The notes beneath the pieces are model-generated. The model was not told the DNA's origin and ran no database searches. It saw nothing but the letters and a program-made list of their open reading frames with translations. A program made the position numbers and the translations under genes. Below, in pieces: positions 33,128-38,077 of a stretch of 38,077 bases of DNA (position 1 is the first letter of the stretch; every line of letters starts with the position of its first letter). This DNA is from JAUSIF01 sp036556265. Lineage in GTDB: Bacteria > Pseudomonadota > Alphaproteobacteria > Rhizobiales > Xanthobacteraceae. The stretch covers positions 1 to 38,077 of the forward strand of contig DATBJU010000084.1 of assembly GCA_036556265.1 (NCBI GenBank). The letters are read 5' to 3'.

Positions 33128-34225
33128 ATGCGTAAGTCCGCACTCAAGCTTGTGCTCGCCGCAACCGTGGTGACGCTAGGCACGCCGCTCGCGCTGACTT
33201 CGTCGGCTGTCGCGCAGCAGGAAATTCAACTTACCGTGGCCGCCGGGCAGCCGCTGCGGGCGATGCGTCCGTTGCAGATGGTCGAAGATTTCTTCATTCC
33301 CGAGGTCGACAAGCGCATCAAGGCTGCCGGCCTCGACAAGAAGTACAAGATAAACTGGAAGACAGCTTGGGCCGGCTCGCTGCTCAAGCCGACGCAGGTG
33401 TTGGAAGGAACGCGTGACGGCATTACCGACATTGGCTTTGAGCCGACGATCTTTCACCCCGACAAGCTGCCGCTCGAGCAGATTTCCTTTGTGACACCGT
33501 TCACTACCTCGAACGTCGTGCAGGTCGGCAAGGCGATCGACACGCTGCACGCTTCAATTCCCGAGTACAAAGCGCAGTACGACAAGTTCAACGTCGTTCG
33601 CCTCGCGGGCTCCAGCTATGACTCATACGAATTGTTCTCGACCTTCCCGGTCAAGAAGTTAGAAGACGTGAAAGGCAAGAAGATCGCGACGGCGGGCGCC
33701 GCGTTGCAGTGGTTGCGCGGCACTGCGGCGACCCCGGTACAGAGCAACATGACGCTTTATTACAACAACGCGAAGACCGGAGTGATCGACGGCTTCATCA
33801 TCTTTCCCTCATCGATTCCGGGCATGAAGTATCCGGAAGCCGCACCCTACGTGACGAAGGTCGGCTTCGGGGCGCAGTACGCCGCCGCGCTCATCATCAA
33901 TAAGGGGGTGTACGACAAGCTGCCGCCGGAACTGCGCAAGATCCTCCACGAAGCTGGTCAGGCTTGGACGGCTTCTGCGGACAAAGTCATGCTTGAGCTG
34001 GGCGATGCCGGCTTCAAGTCGGTCTCCGGTTTCTCGGGCGGTCAGGCCTTCGAATTGCCACGCGACGAGCAAGCAAAATGGGCGGCCGCGATGCCGAATA
34101 TCGCCAGGGAATGGGCGGACGGCATGGACAAACAGAAGTTACCCGGCTCCAAGGCGCTCACCGCCTACATGGCTGAGATGCGTAAGATTGGCGCCAAGCC
34201 GATTCGCGACTGGGACAAGAACTGA
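33128..34225 (+). CDS. TRAP transporter DctP-family solute-binding protein (operon B)
   Basis: This is a periplasmic receptor of 365 residues. The signal peptide is about residues 1-29, ending AVA. It has the DctP layout: QLTVAAGQPLRAMRPLQMVEDFFIPEV, INWKTAWAGSLLKPTQVLEGTRDGITDIGF, then KLEDVKGKKIATAG. At this last site the arginine that normally contacts the ligand carboxylate is Ala187, unlike the operon A protein (R176), so the ligand may not be a simple carboxylate. Other family features look intact (GVIDGFIIFPSS, LPPELRKILHEAG). The ATG at 33128 follows GGGAGGAAATA. Confidence 0.92.
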   Translation: MRKSALKLVLAATVVTLGTPLALTSSAVAQQEIQLTVAAGQPLRAMRPLQMVEDFFIPEVDKRIKAAGLDKKYKINWKTAWAGSLLKPTQVLEGTRDGITDIGFEPTIFHPDKLPLEQISFVTPFTTSNVVQVGKAIDTLHASIPEYKAQYDKFNVVRLAGSSYDSYELFSTFPVKKLEDVKGKKIATAGAALQWLRGTAATPVQSNMTLYYNNAKTGVIDGFIIFPSSIPGMKYPEAAPYVTKVGFGAQYAAALIINKGVYDKLPPELRKILHEAGQAWTASADKVMLELGDAGFKSVSGFSGGQAFELPRDEQAKWAAAMPNIAREWADGMDKQKLPGSKALTAYMAEMRKIGAKPIRDWDKN

Positions 34226-34252
34226 TCGCGGACTTCAGTACGGTCGCCGTTC

Positions 34253-34819
34253 GTGTCGAGGTCGCGACAGACTTCGTCGGAGAGGGAATCAGGGGCGCCG
34301 CGCGACGGCGCCCCTCGTTCGTGGTTCGGCGGCGTCACCCGCGTTCTGAACGCGGTCGGCACCTTGCTGATCCTGGCGATGGCGATTGCCGTGAACTCGG
34401 ACATCGTCGGTCGCAACGCGTTCAATCATCCACTGCCCGGCGTGCTCGAGTTCGTCGGTCTGTCGATCGTCGCGATCGTATTCTTGCAGATGGCGAACAC
34501 GCTGCGCGAAGACCGTCATGTCTCTAACGACATCATCATGCAGGCCGTTGCTCACTCGCGCCCGCGTTTCGCGCAATTCTCCTTTGCCCTGTTCTACGCG
34601 ATCGGCGCGGCGCTCATGGCGCTGATCGTTTGGTTCGTCTGGCCCATTCTCGTGAACAGTTATGTCGGCGGCTACTATCAGGGCACCGCTGGCGTGATCG
34701 AGATTCCGACCTGGCCTTTTATCGTCGCCATCATTGTCGGTGCGGCGGCAACCTCCGCCCAATTCCTGCTGCTCGCCTGGCGCGCCTTGCGGCGAGCAAG
34801 CCTGCACGAGTCTGCCTAG
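34253..34819 (+). CDS. TRAP transporter small permease DctQ (operon B)
   Basis: This is a membrane protein of up to 188 residues with four helices. The core motif after the first helix is NSDIVGRNAFNHPLPGVLEFVGLS, and NTLREDRHVSNDIIM follows the second. The only in-frame start early enough is GTG at 34253, which lacks a good SD. A strong hairpin at 34292-34314 lies within the first 22 codons, which encode unconserved, hydrophilic residues. A non-standard start nearer the first helix is therefore possible. It is followed after 3 nt by DctM. Confidence 0.82.
   Translation: MSRSRQTSSERESGAPRDGAPRSWFGGVTRVLNAVGTLLILAMAIAVNSDIVGRNAFNHPLPGVLEFVGLSIVAIVFLQMANTLREDRHVSNDIIMQAVAHSRPRFAQFSFALFYAIGAALMALIVWFVWPILVNSYVGGYYQGTAGVIEIPTWPFIVAIIVGAAATSAQFLLLAWRALRRASLHESA
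34292..34314 (+). terminator. GC hairpin after DctP of operon B, inside the annotated DctQ start
   Basis: A perfect 9-bp stem, GGGGCGCCG with CGGCGCCCC, closes on a 5-base loop, 66 nt after the binding-protein stop; A34291 and T34315 extend the stem to 10 bp. Only a weak T-rich stretch follows. It is a likely partial terminator or stability element. Confidence 0.6.
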
Positions 34820-34822
34820 GTC

Positions 34823-36166
34823 ATGAGCGAGATCGCGATCGGAACCGTTTGTCTGCTCGCGAGCCTGTTTCTGATTCAGACCGGCATGCACATCGGCGTC
34901 GCGCTGATGCTTCTCTCCTTCCTGGGCGTCTGGGCGATCAAGGGACTTGATGTGGCGGGAAAGCTGCTTGGCAGTTCGGTGACGAGCTCGATCGCTTCCG
35001 ATGCGTATGCGGTCATTCCTCTGTTCGTGCTGATGGGCCTGTTCGTGTCGACCACGAACGTTGGGCGCGACACGTTCGATGTTGCGGCGTTGCTATTACG
35101 TCGTGTCCGCGGCGGCCTCGGCATGGCGACGGTCGCGGCAAACGCGGTCTTTGCCGCCTGCACCGGTACAACCATCGCCTCAGCCTCTGTGTTCACGAAA
35201 GTCGCCGTGCCGGAAATGGTCCGACACGGGCATACGACGAGGTTTTCTGTCGGTGTGGTCGCCGGGAGTTCCGTGCTGGGAATGCTGATTCCGCCCAGCA
35301 TCCTGATGATCATTTTTGGCGTGATCGCGAACGTCTCCATTGCCGATCTGTTCACGTCGGGCATTCTTCCCGGCATTCTGCTCTCCGCCGCCTTCTGTCT
35401 CACCATCTCGCTGCTCAGCTATTTCCGGCCGGCCTTCGTCGCCGCGGATCCCGCAGCGTTGCGGGGCGGATACGAGGGCCCCCTCGACGATGCGCCCGTC
35501 TGGCGGATCGCCGGCAAGTTCCTGCCGATTGTTGTTCTCGTCGGCATCGTGCTTGGAGGGATCTACGGCGGCTTCTTCACGCCCACTGAGGCGGGCGGGG
35601 CCGGGGCCTTGGCTGCCTTTCTGATCGCGTTCGTCCGCCGGGAATTGACGCTCAAGGTCTTCTGGGAGGTGGCGCTGGAGACCGGGCGGGTGACCGCCGC
35701 GATCTGCTTTCTGCTGATGGCGGCCGCCCTCTATGCGCAGATGCTCACGCTTTCCGGGCTTCCCTTTGCCGTGGGGCGTTGGCTGCAGACCGCCGAGTTG
35801 CCGTTCCTTTCCATCCTGATCGGCTACCTGATTGTCGTCGTGGTGCTCGGCTGTTTCCTCGATTCGGTGTCGATCATGCTGATCGTGCTGCCGTTCGTGA
35901 TCCCGGTGTTCGACGCGATGGGGGTCAACCTGGTCTGGCTCGGATTGATATCCATCATTGCGATCGAAATCGGCCTGCTCACGCCCCCTCTGGGGATCGC
36001 CGTTTTCGTCGTGAAAGCCAATCTGGAGGACCAGAGGATCCGCACCTGGGACATCTTTATGGGCACGATGCCGATGACCCTCACGATGGGTGCTGTGCTG
36101 GCCATTTGTGTCCTGTTTCCCAAGATCGCCCTTCTCCTGGTGGGCCAGCGCTGGAGCTGGTGGTAG
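34823..36166 (+). CDS. TRAP transporter large permease DctM (operon B)
   Basis: This large permease has 447 residues and about 12 helices. It shows IPLFVLMGLFVSTTNVG, ACTGTTIASASVF, SSVLGMLIPPSILMIIFGVIANVSI, TPTEAGGAGALAAFLIAF and EIGLLTPPLGIAVFVVKAN, all typical of DctM. The ATG at 34823 is 3 nt beyond the DctQ stop. With DctQ it forms the ion-coupled importer for the operon B binding protein. Confidence 0.94.
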   Translation: MSEIAIGTVCLLASLFLIQTGMHIGVALMLLSFLGVWAIKGLDVAGKLLGSSVTSSIASDAYAVIPLFVLMGLFVSTTNVGRDTFDVAALLLRRVRGGLGMATVAANAVFAACTGTTIASASVFTKVAVPEMVRHGHTTRFSVGVVAGSSVLGMLIPPSILMIIFGVIANVSIADLFTSGILPGILLSAAFCLTISLLSYFRPAFVAADPAALRGGYEGPLDDAPVWRIAGKFLPIVVLVGIVLGGIYGGFFTPTEAGGAGALAAFLIAFVRRELTLKVFWEVALETGRVTAAICFLLMAAALYAQMLTLSGLPFAVGRWLQTAELPFLSILIGYLIVVVVLGCFLDSVSIMLIVLPFVIPVFDAMGVNLVWLGLISIIAIEIGLLTPPLGIAVFVVKANLEDQRIRTWDIFMGTMPMTLTMGAVLAICVLFPKIALLLVGQRWSWW

Positions 36167-36211
36167 TGGCGCGGGGCGCGTTGTCGCCAAGGACTCAGTG
36201 GGAGCGCGCAA

Positions 36212-37456
36212 ATGATGCGGCAGAAGACCGAACACATGGTCCGGCGCTGGATGGAGCAGCGCTGGGCAATCGACTCCGTGATCCAGGCCGTCGGCATGGA
36301 GTGGGATCAGCCGCGGCTGATCTATACGATATATCCGGCCGGTCCCGACGCCGTAGCCGATTTCCGCACGGTCGGCATGCGCGTCAAGAAGTTCGCGGAC
36401 ATGCACCGTGAGCTTGCCGCCGCTGCGCGGCGACGCGAAACCAAGGCGGAGAATTTCGAGAAGCAGAACCGGCTCGTGGCCGCACGGGAGAGCTATTTCA
36501 TCGCTTCGATGCTTTATTCCGCCGCGCGCTGGCCAATCTTCGAGAACAACGCGCTTTCGATCGACTACAACGCCCGCATGGTGAAGTGTTACGACAAGTT
36601 CGCCGCCCACATGAACCGCCCAATCGAGCGCTTCGAGATTCCGTTCGGCGGAGAGGGCAAGTTCCTTCCCGGCTACCTGCACCTGCCGCACAAGCCGGCG
36701 CCGGGCGAGAAATTTCCGCTCGTGATCGGCATCGACGGAATGGACGGATCCAAGGAGATCATGTGCTCGATGTACGGCGATCGCTTCCTCGAGCGCGGCT
36801 TCGCCAATTTCATCTACGATGGGCCAGGACAAGGGGAGTGCACGATCCACGATCTGCACGTGACGCCCACCAACCACTTGGACGCGGCGCTTGCCGTTTG
36901 CGAGCGCCTGATCCAGCACCCGAACATCGACAAGGACCGCATCGTTGTCTGGGGCATAAGCTTCGGCAGCTTCTTCGCGCTACAGGCGGCCGCGGCCCTC
37001 GCCGAACGCATCAAGGGCGTCGCCGTGACCTACGTCAACCACGACCCCGGTCTCGTCAACCTGATGGAGATGTCGTCGCCCTCCTTCAAGATGCGTTTCA
37101 TGTACATGGCCGGCTTCGACGACGAGGAGAAGTTCGACGAGTTCGCGCGCAAATTTTCCGTGCTTCCGCTCGCCGACCAGATCAAGTGTCCGGTTCTCGT
37201 GCAGGGCGGGGAAGACGACGAGCTCTCGCCGATCGAGCATTCGGCGGCGCTCGTCGAGAAGCTCAGAGTTCCGAAAAAATTCGTTGTCTACGAAGGCGAG
37301 CGCCACGCGATCGGCGGCAACACGGCCGCCTATCTCGGCGAGAGCTGGTCGGTGATGCTTGCCGACTGGTGCGTCGACCGGGTCGAGGGCAGGCCCGCGC
37401 CGAACGAACGCGTTCACATCAACTCGCTCGGTCAGGCGACCGTCACACCCTACTGA
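36212..37456 (+). CDS. alpha/beta hydrolase, FrsA/DUF1100-like
   Basis: This is a soluble hydrolase of 414 residues with an N-terminal helical region of about 140 residues and then the alpha/beta core. The layout resembles the FrsA/2,6-dihydroxypseudooxynicotine hydrolase group. The oxyanion region is VIGIDGMDGSKE (171-182), the nucleophile is S250 in VVWGISFGSF, the acid is Asp335 or Asp336 in GGEDDELSP, and the base is H365 in EGERHAIGG. It also carries FIYDGPGQGEC, common in this group. The ATG at 36212 follows GGGAGCGCGCAA. It lies 45 nt after DctM and just before the M24 gene, so it probably belongs to operon B and attacks the imported compound (C-C bond or ester). Confidence 0.88.
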   Translation: MMRQKTEHMVRRWMEQRWAIDSVIQAVGMEWDQPRLIYTIYPAGPDAVADFRTVGMRVKKFADMHRELAAAARRRETKAENFEKQNRLVAARESYFIASMLYSAARWPIFENNALSIDYNARMVKCYDKFAAHMNRPIERFEIPFGGEGKFLPGYLHLPHKPAPGEKFPLVIGIDGMDGSKEIMCSMYGDRFLERGFANFIYDGPGQGECTIHDLHVTPTNHLDAALAVCERLIQHPNIDKDRIVVWGISFGSFFALQAAAALAERIKGVAVTYVNHDPGLVNLMEMSSPSFKMRFMYMAGFDDEEKFDEFARKFSVLPLADQIKCPVLVQGGEDDELSPIEHSAALVEKLRVPKKFVVYEGERHAIGGNTAAYLGESWSVMLADWCVDRVEGRPAPNERVHINSLGQATVTPY

Positions 37457-37457
37457 G

Positions 37458-38077
37458 ATGACAAAGCCCGATCTCAGACTCGACGCGCGTCTAATGGCGA
37501 TCGTCGAGGCCGAGTATCCGCGTTTCAGTGATGCGGAGATGAGTCGCCGGCGCGAATTGGTCGAGCGAGCGATGCAGGACGTTGGGGTCGACCACCTGCT
37601 CGTCTATGGCGCCGGCTTTCGCGGCGGCGCGGTGCATTGGGTCAGTGATTGGCATACGACGTACGAGGCAGCGCTCGTCGTCACGCCGGGAAAACGCGAC
37701 ACGCTTTTTGTGCAGTTCTACAATCATCTTCCCCTGGCTCGGAGGATGATGTCGATGATCGACGTGCGGTGGGGCGGGGAGCAAACGATCCGATCGGTGG
37801 CCACCGAGTTGAGCGCGCGCGGCGCAAAGGCGGACCGCGTAGGCGTCATGGGTGCGTTGCCGATCGGGAATTACAAGGCGCTATCCGCGAAGTTCGGCGA
37901 CGTGAAGGACCTCAATCGCGTCTACTTCGGGCTTCGAATGATCAAGTCCGCGGAGGAGATCGACTGGGCGCGGATCGCGGCACGCCTCTCCGATCTTTCG
38001 ATCGAGGCACTCCGGCGCGAAATTCGCCCGGGCATCGACGAGCGCGATCTCGGCGCGATCGTCGAAGGCGCCTACAC
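37458..38077 (+). CDS. M24 family (creatinase/aminopeptidase P-like) protein, N-terminal part
   Basis: This frame starts at the ATG at 37458, one base after the hydrolase stop, and stays open to the right edge (206 codons). The visible part is the creatinase_N domain: FSDAEMSRRRELVERAMQDV, VDHLLVYGAG, a central ALVVTPGKRDTLFVQFYNHL, and NRVYFGLRMIKSAEEIDWAR leading into the start of the pita-bread catalytic domain. The metal ligands lie beyond the window. Family members are Xaa-Pro peptidases, creatinase or related C-N hydrolases. The 1-base spacing implies co-translation with the hydrolase. Confidence 0.85.
   Translation, partial: MTKPDLRLDARLMAIVEAEYPRFSDAEMSRRRELVERAMQDVGVDHLLVYGAGFRGGAVHWVSDWHTTYEAALVVTPGKRDTLFVQFYNHLPLARRMMSMIDVRWGGEQTIRSVATELSARGAKADRVGVMGALPIGNYKALSAKFGDVKDLNRVYFGLRMIKSAEEIDWARIAARLSDLSIEALRREIRPGIDERDLGAIVEGAY

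Noticed and set aside
32130..33143. Minus-strand open frame of 337 codons opposite DctM of operon A
   Set aside because: It has antisense-type composition and ends inside a conserved permease on the other strand.
35180..36919. Minus-strand open frame of 579 codons opposite DctM and the hydrolase
   Set aside because: It covers two clear genes in antisense and its product is low-complexity, His/Arg/Asp-rich sequence without domains.
1..38077. Search for tRNA, rRNA, CRISPR arrays, transposases and phage integration sites
   Set aside because: No spaced direct repeats, cloverleaf-like sequences, transposase motifs or integrase genes were seen on reading.

Overview
The window is GC-rich, with tight, frequently overlapping genes, SD-led starts and several GTG/TTG starts. 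It looks like the accessory catabolic part of an alphaproteobacterial chromosome. The stock of TAXI-TRAP, DctP-TRAP and NMT1/SsuA-type ABC transporters, SDRs and MetE/LigM-type enzymes suggests a soil or freshwater Hyphomicrobiales (Rhizobiales) lineage near Bradyrhizobium/Xanthobacteraceae. That placement is inference, because no rRNA, tRNA or other phylogenetic marker is present. I see no mobile element, CRISPR array or phage gene.

Layout. (a) 224-3190 (-): TAXI-TRAP system 1 (binding protein plus fused permease), divergent from an SDR (3456-4253, +). (b) 4274-7332 (-): TAXI-TRAP system 2. (c) 7548-11210: an NMT1/SsuA-like ABC importer. Its binding protein is on the - strand, divergent from a permease-ATPase-permease operon. 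A scrap of an amidohydrolase start and a small SRPBCC protein follow. (d) 11826-16960 (-): TAXI-TRAP system 3, whose permease carries a C-terminal DUF3394-like domain, behind a class III aminotransferase. (e) 17007-20132 (-): an unusual fusion of an Endonuclease Q-like PHP nuclease to a UvrD-type helicase. (f) 20249-23606 (-): a marR-SDR-LLM flavin monooxygenase-hydrolase operon. (g) 23710-29565: a one-carbon/methyl-transfer island with two paralogous MetE-C-like zinc methyltransferases around a LigM/DesA-like tetrahydrofolate-dependent O-demethylase homologue, then an EstC-like hydrolase (-) and a third, more distant MetE-like protein. (h) 29767-36166: two consecutive DctP-DctQ-DctM TRAP operons. 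(i) 36212 to the right edge: an FrsA-like alpha/beta hydrolase and the start of an M24 (creatinase/prolidase) family protein.

How the parts may work together. The most coherent reading is uptake plus degradation of small, probably methoxylated or esterified organic acids. TRAP/ABC binding proteins would capture the substrate and hydrolases would open esters. The LigM-like enzyme would move a methyl group to tetrahydrofolate, and the MetE-like zinc proteins would pass it to a thiol such as homocysteine. A MarR regulator sits at the divergent junction between the redox/hydrolase operon and the methyl-transfer island. A strong-looking promoter there overlaps an AT-rich inverted repeat. All six solute-binding-protein genes are followed, 12-66 nt after the stop, by a strong GC hairpin, which suggests a shared way of setting binding protein above permease levels. 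Substrates cannot be assigned from sequence alone. No stretch longer than 300 bases lacks a gene.
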